A stretch of 64,000 nucleotides of DNA from Merdimmobilis hominis (lineage in GTDB: Bacteria > Bacillota > Clostridia > Oscillospirales > Ruminococcaceae). The number at the start of each line of letters is the position of its first letter. Positions within the stretch are counted from its first letter, which is position 1. The translations under genes were made by a program, and so were the position numbers. The notes below the pieces were generated by a model that ran no database searches, was not told where the DNA came from, and saw only the letters and a program-made list of their open reading frames with translations. The stretch spans positions 1,239,355-1,303,354 of the forward strand of contig NZ_LT629939.1 in NCBI RefSeq assembly GCF_900104615.1, read 5' to 3'. Positions 21,546 through 31,574 of the stretch are shown here, one piece after another.

Positions 21546-22985
21546 ATGGAATTGCGCCGCCCACACCCACTCTATGCAGTGGTCTCCCTTTCCCGCTACC
21601 TCTACCTGCTTTTGCTGCCTCTGGCCCGCGGCTTTATCTCCGCTTGGGGTGGCGGGGTGGCCGCTTGGCTGGAGGGCGCTTGGTTCGACCTGTGCATTTT
21701 GGGGCTGCTCTTCGGTTTAGGCGGGCTTTTGTGGCTCTGCACCCAATACCGGGCGGACAAGGAGGGCATCTTTCTGACCACCGGCATCTTCCGCCGGCGG
21801 GAGGTGCTGCTCCCCGCGGGGAAGATCACCTGCCTCTCCGCGGTGCAGCCTTTTTATCTGCGTCCATTCCGGGCGGTATTCCTCCGGGCGGACACCCCAG
21901 CTGGAAGTTACAAACGGGCGGACTTCTCCCTCCTCCTGCCCCAGCGGGAGGCAGACCGGATTCTCGCCCTGGCCAAAGGGGAGGGGCCACAGAGCGTCAA
22001 ACAGTATGAGCCCCGGGGAGTGGCCATTGTAGCCCTCTCCCTGGCCACCTCCAACTCCTTTGCGGGGATTCTCCTCCTTTCCACCCTGATCTCCCAAACG
22101 GGCCAGCTGCTGGGGGAGGAATTTGCCGACCGGGTCTACGGCGCCTTTGCCCAGGTTTCCCGGCTGATGGCCTTTGGCATCCCTCCGGCGGCCGCCTTTC
22201 TCGCCTATTTGATCCTGGCGGGGTGGGCCCTTGCCTTTCTTGGGAACTTGATCAAATACTACCGTTTTGTCATCGGGCGGCGGGAAAGCTCCCTGGCCAT
22301 CCAAGGGGGGCTGTTCACCCGGCGGGAATATGCCCTCTCCCTATCCGGGGTCAGTTACCTGGACATCCGCCAGACAGTGTTTACCTCCGTCCTGCACCTG
22401 CATACCGTATTTATCCACGCCATCGGGTACGGCAAGCACAAGGGGGATGTCTCCATCCTGATGCCCGCCTGCACCAGCCGCACCCTGCGTCAAGGGCTGC
22501 GTTTGCTCCTTCCGGAGCTGGCCCCCAGCCCTCGGCAGCTGAAGCCTAACCTGGGGGCACTGTTCCGGTTTTTGATCGCCCCTTTTTGGCCCTGCTTCCT
22601 CTTTCCAGCGGGGACGGTGCTGCTGTGCTGGCTCTTCCCCACCTGGCGGGAGATCTTAGGCTTCCTTGGGTTTATGGCCAGTGTTCCCGCCTATTGGTTT
22701 CTAACGGTGCGGGTTCTGGATTTTTGTTCTACCGGGGTTTCCAAAGAGGGGAATGTCTATACTCTTCGTTATTCAAGCGGATATTATTTACACACAGTTG
22801 TTATTCCCCGGGAAAAGATCGCCTCGGTCACCGTAGAGCAAAACCCCTTCCAATGGCGGGACGACCGGTGTGATCTGATCATCGCCACCTATGGGGAGGG
22901 GCGCAAATGGCATCGGGTCAAAAACCTGGACCGCAGAGAACTCCTCCCCCTTTTTCAGTTGGAAGACCCCACCCGGAAGATGTAA
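21546..22985 (+). CDS. PH-domain (YdbT-like) membrane protein
   Basis: 479 residues with repeated units of a helix pair plus a bacterial PH (bPH2, DUF304) domain: one around 50-140 (YRADKEGIFLTTGIFRRREVLLPAGKI), one around 235-320 (RRESSLAIQGGLFTRREYALSLSGVSYLDI), and one around 395-470 (FCSTGVSKEGNVYTLRYSSG). Membrane helices precede each unit. AAAGGAG precedes the ATG and the gene begins 37 bases after the YdbS-like gene, so they form an operon closed by the terminator at 22991-23030. Molecular function unknown. Confidence 0.87.
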   Translation: MELRRPHPLYAVVSLSRYLYLLLLPLARGFISAWGGGVAAWLEGAWFDLCILGLLFGLGGLLWLCTQYRADKEGIFLTTGIFRRREVLLPAGKITCLSAVQPFYLRPFRAVFLRADTPAGSYKRADFSLLLPQREADRILALAKGEGPQSVKQYEPRGVAIVALSLATSNSFAGILLLSTLISQTGQLLGEEFADRVYGAFAQVSRLMAFGIPPAAAFLAYLILAGWALAFLGNLIKYYRFVIGRRESSLAIQGGLFTRREYALSLSGVSYLDIRQTVFTSVLHLHTVFIHAIGYGKHKGDVSILMPACTSRTLRQGLRLLLPELAPSPRQLKPNLGALFRFLIAPFWPCFLFPAGTVLLCWLFPTWREILGFLGFMASVPAYWFLTVRVLDFCSTGVSKEGNVYTLRYSSGYYLHTVVIPREKIASVTVEQNPFQWRDDRCDLIIATYGEGRKWHRVKNLDRRELLPLFQLEDPTRKM

Positions 22986-22990
22986 ATGCA

Positions 22991-23030
22991 GCAGGGCCGC
23001 AGGCAAATTGCCTGCGGCCCTGTTTTTTTG
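22991..23030. terminator. Terminator shared by the YdbT-like gene and the convergent PadR operon
   Basis: CAGGGCCGCAGGCAA pairs with its complement, followed by TTTTTTT on the plus strand; it lies six bases after one stop and six before the other. Confidence 0.9.
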
Positions 23031-23035
23031 TCCGG

Positions 23036-24022
23036 TTAATCGATGGAATAATCGTATCCGTACATATTTTCCAACAGGTCGAGAAGGTCTTCGGCCTCAA
23101 GGTATTGCTCCTGGAAACCTTCCACCTCCGTTTTCTGGCGCTCCAGCTCCAGGTCCTGCTCATAATACTGCTCCTTGGTTAAATTCCCATTGCGGAAATC
23201 CCGTTCCAGACGCTCCTGGGTGGCCTCAATGTAATCCTCCTCCAGGTCGTATTGGGTCTTCTCCAGGATGGAAGCATAGTCCTCCCCCTCCAGGCTCAGG
23301 GTGCCCATGAACAGGCCGCTGAGCACATCGGCGTAACTGTCCAGCAGAAGGGTCCGCTCCTCCAAATACTCATTCTCGCTGATCTGGCCCAGCTTATATT
23401 GGTTCACCAGGGTTTCCAGCTCTCTATCAACAGAGGCGGCCTTGTTGTAATACTCCCGCGCCTGCTGATTGGTCAGACGCTCTGGGCGGCTTTCCTCCGG
23501 TTGGGGAAGCTCCTCCGGTTCCGGTTGATAGAGGGAGACGTCCAGCTCCTGGGGATTGGTGAGGCGGTAATAGTTGGTCACCTTTACCGGCAGGTCCTTG
23601 GGCACCTCCAGCCGGAAACTGTAGCTGCTGTTGCTCATGGAAGCGAGCACCCGGTCCACCATATACTCCCGGCTGAAGTTGTTGCCGCTCAGGCCGTTGT
23701 ACCGCCGTTCCAAAGTCAGCTGGCCATCGGGTTCCAGCATTTCTGCATAGGAAACGCTGTAGGGGATGCTCTCCCGGGCATAGGCGCGGATGACGCCGTC
23801 GGGGGACTCCACAATCTCCAGGTCCTCATAGTAATCGCTGAGATACAAGGAGGAGATCCCCTCGGTATCCTTCTCATAAAACAATGTGTATCCACTGTGG
23901 GCGGTTTCATATTGGGACACCATCTTGCCAAAGTCGTCGATGGCAAAAGGCAAAAGAGCGATAGAGACCAGGATGCAAACCAACAGTAAAATCGCCGAAG
24001 CGACGGAGATCTTTTTCAGCAT
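23036..24022 (-). CDS. Putative anchored protein with C-terminal coiled coil, end of PadR operon
   Basis: 328 residues, no family named with confidence. Residues 6-30 are a hydrophobic anchor (ISVASAILLLVCILVSIALLPF) after a basic start; the next 150 residues are beta-rich and resemble the DUF4097-type proteins usual in such operons; residues 180-215 are rich in Pro and Glu; residues 200-315 are strongly charged and helical, likely coiled coil (ERDFRNGNLTKEQYYEQDLEL). It is the last gene of a PadR - DUF1700 - small membrane protein - anchored protein operon, 19 bases after its neighbour. Likely an extracytoplasmic envelope protein, function unknown. Confidence 0.7.
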   Translation of the reverse strand: MLKKISVASAILLLVCILVSIALLPFAIDDFGKMVSQYETAHSGYTLFYEKDTEGISSLYLSDYYEDLEIVESPDGVIRAYARESIPYSVSYAEMLEPDGQLTLERRYNGLSGNNFSREYMVDRVLASMSNSSYSFRLEVPKDLPVKVTNYYRLTNPQELDVSLYQPEPEELPQPEESRPERLTNQQAREYYNKAASVDRELETLVNQYKLGQISENEYLEERTLLLDSYADVLSGLFMGTLSLEGEDYASILEKTQYDLEEDYIEATQERLERDFRNGNLTKEQYYEQDLELERQKTEVEGFQEQYLEAEDLLDLLENMYGYDYSID

Positions 24023-24041
24023 TGTTCTTCCCTCCCTGCTT

Positions 24042-24254
24042 TTAATAACGGCGGGGGCACAGGATGCCGCCCATCAGCCGCAATGCGGTGCGCACCATCC
24101 AAAAGAGGAACCCCAGTGCGCCAAACACCGCTGTGAACAACGCGAGCCCCACCAGCCATGCCATGCCGGAAAGAACCGCGGGCACAAGCCCCACCACCAG
24201 CAGGATAACCCCCGCCAAAATGAGGGACAGTGCGGAAAATAAAAGCTTCAACAT
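24042..24254 (-). CDS. Small two- or three-helix membrane protein
   Basis: 70 residues, almost wholly hydrophobic, with helices at about 3-28 and 32-60 and a basic C-terminus (MGGILCPRRY). It starts three bases after the DUF1700 stop, so translation is probably coupled. No family recognised; likely a partner of the DUF1700 protein. Confidence 0.72.
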   Translation of the reverse strand: MLKLLFSALSLILAGVILLVVGLVPAVLSGMAWLVGLALFTAVFGALGFLFWMVRTALRLMGGILCPRRY

Positions 24255-24257
24255 CGT

Positions 24258-24899
24258 TTATTCCTCCTCTGATTCTTCCTCAATATGGGGGTTGATCGGC
24301 TTATACCGGGGCCGGGGTCGAAGGAGGTTTTTCAGCAAACGCCACAGGCTGCGGATGGACATACACGCCAAACAGATGCCCAGTACCGAGCCGGCCAGCA
24401 TCCCCACTGCAACAATCAGGGATAGAGCCACGATGGAAGGGGACATCAGCCCGATGCCCATCACCCCGCAGACCGCCACCGCGAAGGAAGCCAGCAGCGC
24501 ACCGAACAATGCGGCCACAACACCGGCAAGCGCGCCCACCACGATTCCCAGGGCGGCCAGGATCAATCCGCCTCCGGCCAGGATAAAGGGGGACAGGGCC
24601 AAAATCAAAATCACCAGGAATACTTTGTTCCAAATGCTACTGGTGCGGACCTTCTTCCAAGTGTTCTTCACCTTGGCGTTGATGGCGCTCTGGGTGTTGC
24701 CCATCCCCTCGGAGACGATCTGTTCCGCTACCTCTTGGGGGGTGCCCAGGCCGCGGGCGGTTTCAAATTCGCTTTTTCCTTGGCGCTGGCCTTCGGCAAA
24801 ATATTCGGCATAATCCCGGATAATGTCGTCAATATCCTTTCGGCTCATCCGGTTTTTCAATGCATCTTCCAACTGCTTTAAATATTCCAGCTTGGTCAT
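24258..24899 (-). CDS. DUF1700-type membrane protein
   Basis: 213 residues. The N-terminal segment (TKLEYLKQLEDALKNRMSRKDIDDIIRDYAEYF) is the soluble signature of DUF1700/HAAS proteins, followed by four or so membrane helices (about 85-185) rich in Gly and Ala, and an acidic end. The ATG at 24899 has GAGGTGAG seven bases upstream; a GTG four codons earlier is less likely. It follows padR by four bases. DUF1700 proteins are regularly found beside PadR regulators and envelope proteins; a membrane regulatory role is inferred. Confidence 0.85.
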   Translation of the reverse strand: MTKLEYLKQLEDALKNRMSRKDIDDIIRDYAEYFAEGQRQGKSEFETARGLGTPQEVAEQIVSEGMGNTQSAINAKVKNTWKKVRTSSIWNKVFLVILILALSPFILAGGGLILAALGIVVGALAGVVAALFGALLASFAVAVCGVMGIGLMSPSIVALSLIVAVGMLAGSVLGICLACMSIRSLWRLLKNLLRPRPRYKPINPHIEEESEEE

Positions 24900-24903
24900 C
24901 ACA

Positions 24904-25215
24904 CTACTCACCTCTCAAAATTTTGTTGACAATGTCGGTCATCTCAAACCATTCCCGTTTCAGCTCGGCCAAGTGGTTGACGCCCATGGCGGTCAACCGG
25001 TAATATTTGCGCGCCGGTCCGCCGCTGCTTTCCACCAGGTAGGTGCTAAAATGGCCGTCCACCGTCAATCGCCGCAGGATGGGGTAGACCGTCCCTTCGT
25101 TGATGTCGGTGTGCCGGGCGATGGATTGTACAATTTCATACCCATACATATCTTTGCGCTCGATCAGTGCCAAAATACACATTTCAATGACGCCCTTTCG
25201 AAGCTGAGTGTTCAA
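24904..25215 (-). CDS. PadR-family transcriptional regulator
   Basis: 103-residue winged-helix regulator that usually represses its own operon and is released by a stress ligand. The core LRKGVIEMCILALIERKDMYGYEIVQSI and the wing INEGTVYPILRRLTVDGHFST are typical. I choose TTG at 25215: GGGAGG sits seven bases upstream and the product has the family length, while the longer reading from 25272 would start inside the promoter. It is first gene of the four-gene membrane operon. Confidence 0.9.
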   Translation of the reverse strand: MNTQLRKGVIEMCILALIERKDMYGYEIVQSIARHTDINEGTVYPILRRLTVDGHFSTYLVESSGGPARKYYRLTAMGVNHLAELKREWFEMTDIVNKILRGE

Positions 25216-25245
25216 AGTAACACCTCCCTTGGATTCGTTGACCTC

Positions 25246-25274
25246 ATTATAGCACACTACCTTGTAATGCACAA
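25246..25274 (-). promoter_or_regulatory. Promoter of the PadR operon
   Basis: Minus-strand TTGTGC (25274-25269) and TATAAT (25251-25246) with a 17-base spacer. GTATTGTGCATTAC and TAGTGTGC within it are candidate PadR binding half-sites. The rest of the 25216-25607 spacer shows only the terminator below. Confidence 0.7.
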
Positions 25275-25545
25275 TACTAAATTTTGAAAAATACTGTGCT
25301 TCATAAAATATTAATTTTTTGATAGTTCTATGCTTTTTTCAAGTGGATCCTCCCCTGTTTCCCCTTAAAAGCGGCGGTTCTCCCATAGACCCGGATATAG
25401 TGGCCTTCCTCCCCGGTTCTCCAGCATTACCGCCATCTGAGGGTGCACCTATTCTATGAGAGAAAGCCTCCGTCCCCCGACATGGGGCCGCCGATCCGAT
25501 TTACAGAAGCCCCTCTCTTGAAGTGTGCGCCCCCCTTCGCATAAT

Positions 25546-25587
25546 AAGGCCAGGCCGCCGGGGGTATCCCCAGCGGCCTGGCCTTAT
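25546..25587 (-). terminator. Terminator of the CPA1 antiporter gene
   Basis: AAGGCCAGGCCGC pairs with GCGGCCTGGCCTT and is followed by ATTATGCG on the minus strand, 20 bases past the stop. Confidence 0.8.
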
Positions 25588-25607
25588 TTTCCAATTTACA
25601 ATTCCTG

Positions 25608-27023
25608 TTAAGAGAGAGGCAGCTGGTCAAACTCCATCCCGCTGAGGACTAGGATATCCCCAGGGAGGATTTCCGTATCCCCTTTGGGGACAATGGCTTT
25701 CCCCTGCCGTTTGATCATCACCACCAAAATGTCTTTGGGGATGCCCGCCTGGCTCAAAGTTTGGTGCACCCAAGGGTTCTCTTCCTCCATGGGGAGTTCG
25801 ATAAGCTGGGCGCTTAAATCCTCCTGGTAATCGGTAAAGGTCTTGCGCACCGAGGTCTCGTTGTCCACCAAATCCAGCCGTTTCGCCACCCAGGGCAACA
25901 GGGTTCCCTGAAAGCTAACCGACAACAAGGCCACCAAAAATACGATGTGGAAGATATCGGTGTTTAAGTATGCTTTGTTGGTGACCGCAAAGATGGCGAA
26001 CACGATAGAAGCCGCCCCTCGCAGCCCTACCCAGGAGACCAACAGCTTCTGCCGGAAGGTAAAGGGGAAAAAATGGAGAATGCCAAATACCGCAGCAGGC
26101 CGGGCAATCAAAAATAGGAACACCGCCACCCCAACCCCCAAGGGAAGGACCTGTAAAAACTGAGAAGGGAAAGCCAATAGGCCCAGCACAAAGAACAGGA
26201 GAATCTGCATCAACCAGGAGATGCCGTCAAAAAAGTGGACCAACATCTTTTTGTGGGGCAGTTTGGCATTGCCCAGGGCGATGCCCACCAGATAGACGCT
26301 CAAATACCCATTGCCGCCCAAAAATTCGCTGGCGGAATAGGAGAACAATGCTATGGCGATGACCAAGATAGAATACAGGCCGCTGACATCCAAGTTGATC
26401 CGCCGCAACACATACACAGAAGCTTCGGCCACCAAAAATCCAATGAGCAGGCCAAACCCAATCTGTTTCACTAAGAAGGGTAGCACGGCGATCTCATCCC
26501 CCGACATCAGGGAAAGCACCACCATGGTCAGCATATAGGCCATGGGGTCGTTGCTCCCGCTCTCAATCTCCAGAAGAGGGGCCAGGCCGCCGGAGAGGTT
26601 CAAATCCTGGGAACGGAGGATGGCAAACACCGAAGCGGCATCGGTGGAGGCAATCACTGAGCCGATGAGCAACCCCTCCAGCAGGGAAGTATGCAACACA
26701 AAATGGCAGAACAACCCGGTGAGCCCCGCTGTAACCGCCACCCCTAGGGTGGAGAGCAGCACCGCTGGCACAGCGATGGGGACAGCCGTTTTCCAGCTTG
26801 TGCCAAAACCGCCGTAAAACATAATAAAAATCAACCCAAAAGAACATACTTGCTGTGCGAGAACGTAGTTGTCAAAATAGATGCCTACCGGGCCGTCTGA
26901 CCCAAACAACATGCCGAGCAGCAAAAAGATCAAAAGGGTTGGTACTCCATAACGGTAAAGCAGCTTGCTGGATGTGACACACAACAGCAGTACCACCGCG
27001 ATGGCAAACACCATTGGAACCAT
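25608..27023 (-). CDS. Potassium or sodium/proton antiporter, CPA1 family with TrkA-C domain
   Basis: 471 residues. Twelve or more helices (1-385) carry the CPA1 hallmark segments LEGLLIGSVIASTDAASVF and LLEIESGSNDPMAYMLT (ion-binding Asp of the TDAA and SND motifs). A C-terminal cytoplasmic TrkA-C domain (about 395-471, HQTLSQAGIPKDILVVMIKRQGKAIVPKGDTEILPGD) makes it NhaP2/CvrA-like, a group that exports K+ or Na+ in exchange for H+. ATG 27023 has AAGGAG eight bases away; a GTG at 27032 is less likely. Monocistronic. Confidence 0.92.
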   Translation of the reverse strand: MVPMVFAIAVVLLLCVTSSKLLYRYGVPTLLIFLLLGMLFGSDGPVGIYFDNYVLAQQVCSFGLIFIMFYGGFGTSWKTAVPIAVPAVLLSTLGVAVTAGLTGLFCHFVLHTSLLEGLLIGSVIASTDAASVFAILRSQDLNLSGGLAPLLEIESGSNDPMAYMLTMVVLSLMSGDEIAVLPFLVKQIGFGLLIGFLVAEASVYVLRRINLDVSGLYSILVIAIALFSYSASEFLGGNGYLSVYLVGIALGNAKLPHKKMLVHFFDGISWLMQILLFFVLGLLAFPSQFLQVLPLGVGVAVFLFLIARPAAVFGILHFFPFTFRQKLLVSWVGLRGAASIVFAIFAVTNKAYLNTDIFHIVFLVALLSVSFQGTLLPWVAKRLDLVDNETSVRKTFTDYQEDLSAQLIELPMEEENPWVHQTLSQAGIPKDILVVMIKRQGKAIVPKGDTEILPGDILVLSGMEFDQLPLS

Positions 27024-27435
27024 GGAATACACTCCTTTTCGTTAAATTACTATATAATTATACTATATGGATGTGTCATAAAATCCCCTATAAATATTAA
27101 TACAATCTTAATATTGATGAAAAATGGCCTTTTTCTCTAAGCCTCCTCTCCCTTTAAGGAGGCCGGGGTGCATCTAAATTAGAATGGCAAGGGGGATCTT
27201 TTTTCTATAATAGGGAAAAGAGAGATGTCCTTTGGAACGCAACAGAAAACCCACAGGGACTGAAAATCCCTGTGGGTTTCTATGGAATAAAAAAATAGCT
27301 CTTCGTGCAATTTTTTACGCGCATCCGGCGCTCCTGTGGTCGGGCGCGTTTATTACCGTTGGCCCTGTGCCGTTGCGGCCCGGATGGTATTTGCCGCTTT
27401 CCCCTTCGGGGTGCCAAGAGGACACGGCGCCCCTA
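27024..27435. other. Spacer with an isolated hairpin, no gene recognised
   Basis: A/T-rich start with TATAAT boxes on both strands (for example 27206-27211 on the plus strand without a -35), then AAACCCACAGGGA paired with its complement at 27247-27279. The remainder is GC-rich and has no ORF with a ribosome site. It may hold a small RNA, but support is weak. Confidence 0.4.
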
Positions 27436-27476
27436 TGAAAAAAACCTGTTTAAGCAATTTGCTTAAACAGGTTTTT
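27436..27476. terminator. Terminator after tRNA-Glu (TTC)
   Basis: AACCTGTTTAAGC pairs with its complement, with A- and T-runs on both sides, immediately beyond the tRNA CCA end. Confidence 0.92.
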
Positions 27477-27551
27477 TGGTGACCCGTGCGGGAATCGAAC
27501 CCGCGTTACTGCCGTGAAAGGGCGGTGTCTTAACCTCTTGACCAACGGGCC
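27477..27551 (-). tRNA. tRNA-Glu (anticodon TTC)
   Basis: 75 nt with encoded CCA; acceptor stem GGCCCGT/ACGGGTC; anticodon loop CTTTCAC. The anticodon stem CCGCC/GGCAG has a C-A mismatch at the second pair. It is cotranscribed with tRNA-Met. Confidence 0.95.
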
Positions 27552-27591
27552 GGAATCGCAATGAACCCTCCATAAAGAGCATCCATTGCGC

Positions 27592-27668
27592 TGGTAGCGG
27601 CAATAGGATTTGAACCTACGACACTTCGGGTATGAACCGAATGCTCTAGCCAACTGAGCTATGCCGCC
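27592..27668 (-). tRNA. tRNA-Met or Ile2 (anticodon CAT)
   Basis: 77 nt with encoded CCA; acceptor stem GGCGGCA/TGCCGCT; anticodon loop TTCATAC. The paired acceptor end and lack of an initiator-type GGG run before the loop point to elongator Met, but a lysidine-modified Ile tRNA cannot be excluded from sequence alone. Confidence 0.92.
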
Positions 27669-27712
27669 ATATCCTTCTTTGTTGATCACCATAAAGCAAT
27701 CAAGCAAAAACT

Positions 27713-27741
27713 ATTATACCCGATCAGGCTGGGTCTGTCAA
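27713..27741 (-). promoter_or_regulatory. Promoter of the tRNA-Met - tRNA-Glu unit
   Basis: Minus-strand TTGACA (27741-27736) and TATAAT (27718-27713) with a 17-base spacer. The rest of the 27669-27981 spacer holds a hairpin (GCAGGGCC near 27911) and a TATAAT at about 27895-27901 that may serve the plus-strand gene at 27982. Confidence 0.9.
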
Positions 27742-27981
27742 CCAGTTTTTGAAGAAAATCCGCTGATTTTTACACAAACCGGCTGTTTCTTGCCACAGGG
27801 TGGAAATTGGCGGCAATCTCCCCTCTTTCCCCGTTTTTCATGGTCAAAAATTTCCCAAACGGGGATTTTTCCTTTACCCCGAAGGGCAAAGGAAGTATAA
27901 TAGTAGCAGCGGCAGGGCCTTCTTTGGGGAGGGCCTGCCCCCATTTGTTGTAAAAAGCAAAAAAGAGAGGAAAGAAACCAA

Positions 27982-28914
27982 ATGACATCCGTTTCTAAAA
28001 CCATTTTAACCAATTGGCAGCTCCGCCATACCCGCAAACAGAAAAAAGCTTTTGCGGAATATGCTGTCAAAATTTTTAGCGATCTGGGCTACTACACCCG
28101 AGTGGAAACAAAAAAGGGGCTTACCCCCTCCAACAACATCATCATCGGGGATTTGAGCAACGCCAAAACCATTGTCACCGCCCATTACGACACCCCCAGC
28201 CGCCGGTTTATCCCCTTCTTTGTCACCTTGGACAGCCCCTTCCAAACCTTTTTGACCCAGTTCAGCACCATGATCGCTGTCTTTGCAGTCTGTATGTACC
28301 TGGCCAAATACACCAATTTCTTCATCGGCTTTGTGCTGTTTGACCTTTTGCTGTGGCTTCTGGTGTTCGGCCCTGCCAAAAAGAACAACGCCAACAACAA
28401 CACTTCTGGGCTAATGGCCCTGTATGAGGTGGCCAGCCGACTGCCCCGGGACCGGAAAGAGGAAGTGGCTTTTGTCCTCTTTGACAACAAAGAGCTAGCC
28501 CACGCTGGTTCCAATGCCTTTGTAAAACAGCATGAGGTGGAGTTCTTCTACAACAAGTTGGTTATCAACCTGGATTGCGTCGGCGTGGGAGACGCCATCA
28601 TTTTCCTGGCCAGTAAACACTCTATCCCCTTTGCAAAAAAAGCGGCCACCTTTGCCCCCAAGGACTGCGGCAAGGAGTTTTCGGCCCGGGTCAATCGGAA
28701 CTTTGTCTATATCTCGGACAGCAACAGCTTCCCTGTTGCCTTTAATGTCTCTGCCTTTACCATGGATGGCGGCCCCATCCTCAAGGATCTGTACAACGAA
28801 AAGGACACGGTGCTGGACGAAAGCAACATTGACGCCTTGGCTTCCGCTCTGGTGGCCTATCTCTCCCAGGACTGCCGGTATGACAAGCACCCCAAGGAGG
28901 AGGATGAGGATTAG
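27982..28914 (+). CDS. M28-like peptidase-related membrane protein
   Basis: 310 residues with an aminopeptidase-like (M28) fold interrupted by two membrane helices (about 92-135). The first metal segment VTAHYDTP (about 65) and INLDCVGVGD (about 195) match M28 positions. However the usual D(D)NxSG is NNNTSG, the EE segment is FDNKEL, and the last His-bearing loop reads YISDSNSFP, so several zinc ligands look replaced. It may be a catalytically altered or inactive relative. It has an AAAGAGAGGAAAG ribosome site and its own terminator. Confidence 0.75.
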   Translation: MTSVSKTILTNWQLRHTRKQKKAFAEYAVKIFSDLGYYTRVETKKGLTPSNNIIIGDLSNAKTIVTAHYDTPSRRFIPFFVTLDSPFQTFLTQFSTMIAVFAVCMYLAKYTNFFIGFVLFDLLLWLLVFGPAKKNNANNNTSGLMALYEVASRLPRDRKEEVAFVLFDNKELAHAGSNAFVKQHEVEFFYNKLVINLDCVGVGDAIIFLASKHSIPFAKKAATFAPKDCGKEFSARVNRNFVYISDSNSFPVAFNVSAFTMDGGPILKDLYNEKDTVLDESNIDALASALVAYLSQDCRYDKHPKEEDED

Positions 28915-28940
28915 CTCCATCCATTTTTATAAATCCAATT

Positions 28941-28975
28941 CCCTAGGGCTAAGGAAAGCCCTGGGGGATTTTTTT
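28941..28975 (+). terminator. Terminator of the M28-like gene
   Basis: CCCTAGGGCT pairs with AGCCCTGGGG and is followed by ATTTTTTT. Confidence 0.88.
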
Positions 28976-29019
28976 GCGGAATTCCTGCTTTTTCCCCCTT
29001 CATCTTCGAATCATCTTCA

Positions 29020-29063
29020 CAAAAAGCCCCCGGAACAAGGATGGATTCCCTGTTCCGAGGGCT
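29020..29063 (-). terminator. Terminator of guaB
   Basis: GCCCTCGGAACA pairs with TGTTCCGGGGGC type arms and is followed by TTTTTG on the minus strand, just past the guaB stop. Confidence 0.85.
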
Positions 29064-29078
29064 CTTTCTATTTGTCCA

Positions 29079-30692
<1,614 letters not shown>

Positions 30693-30732
30693 TTATTTTA
30701 CTGATTTAACACTTCAAACTGCCGCAAATTTG

Positions 30733-31506
30733 CTAAACAATTTCCTTGGGTTCCCCCAAGAGAATAGAGGCTTCAAAACAGCTGGTTTCTCCCTTCTGCC
30801 CCTGGATGAAATACCGGCCCTCCCCCTGTCGGAACAGCTCCAAAGATATGGTATCGCCAATTACTGCCTCTTTGCGGTAATAAATGGCAAACTCCCTCCA
30901 GCGCTTTTCCTCCATCTCTTCATAGGGCAGCAGGTCGCAGACCATATCTGCATACACGGTATTGTTGAGGTGGCGGTTGCAATCCAAATCGCTGTACTGA
31001 ACAACCTTTACCCCTTGGGCAGCAGCTGCCAAATCCTTTGGTCGCTTAGTCTTCATCTCATCCAAGGAGGAATCGTAATTGCTGGAATCGGTGGGGATTT
31101 CAAAGGGAAAGGCCGAAGGCCGAAGGATTTTCCGAGTAATCGGATTGACCATCAGCCAAGAGGATTGGGCTTCTACCAGCAATTCCCCCTCCTGGGACCA
31201 AAATTCAATCCGGCGCAGGAGCTGGGCCCCCTTGCTCATCTGGGGGTTGGTTTTCATCTTTACCCGTTCCTCATTCCGGGGGCTGCGGTGACAACGCAAG
31301 GCCATCCGTGCCAGCAGGATGACAATCTGCGCTTCCCACAAATCCCGATAAGAAAACCCCATCTCTTCAAAATGCTGGTTGCTAATCCTCTGGATCTGTT
31401 TGAGCACCCCGGAGAGTTTCATCTCCCCATGAATATCGCACTGATAATCGGGAATTACAATCTGTTTCTCATAGTGGGCGGATGCATTTGGATGTAATTG
31501 CAGCAA
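30733..31506 (-). CDS. Acyl-ACP thioesterase
   Basis: 257-residue double-hotdog thioesterase of the FatA/FatB-like family that releases free fatty acids from acyl carrier protein. The second hotdog holds the conserved DLDCNRHLNNTVYADM motif (about residues 170-185); the first has GFSYRDLWEAQIVILLARMAL. It starts at TTG 31506 (MLQLHPN) with GGGAGG nine bases upstream; no ATG is placed suitably. It is separated from parB by a parS-bearing palindrome. A link with the oleate hydratase at the window edge is only thematic. Confidence 0.9.
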   Translation of the reverse strand: MLQLHPNASAHYEKQIVIPDYQCDIHGEMKLSGVLKQIQRISNQHFEEMGFSYRDLWEAQIVILLARMALRCHRSPRNEERVKMKTNPQMSKGAQLLRRIEFWSQEGELLVEAQSSWLMVNPITRKILRPSAFPFEIPTDSSNYDSSLDEMKTKRPKDLAAAAQGVKVVQYSDLDCNRHLNNTVYADMVCDLLPYEEMEEKRWREFAIYYRKEAVIGDTISLELFRQGEGRYFIQGQKGETSCFEASILLGEPKEIV

Positions 31507-31538
31507 ACTTTTTTACCTCCCTAAGCCAAAATTGACGA

Positions 31539-31568
31539 CGGGAGTTGTTTCATGTGAAACAACTCCCG
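31539..31568. promoter_or_regulatory. parS-like site in a 30-bp perfect palindrome
   Basis: TGTTTCATGTGAAACA (31546-31561) differs from the consensus parS TGTTTCACGTGAAACA only at the centre and lies within a perfect palindrome with CGGGAGT arms, between parB and the thioesterase. The arms could also form a transcript hairpin, but no T-run follows. Confidence 0.8.
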
Positions 31569-31574
31569 TTTGTG

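Noticed and set aside
31539-31568. Simple parB terminator reading of the palindrome
   Set aside because: No T-run follows on either strand and the centre is a parS core, so a partition site is the better reading.
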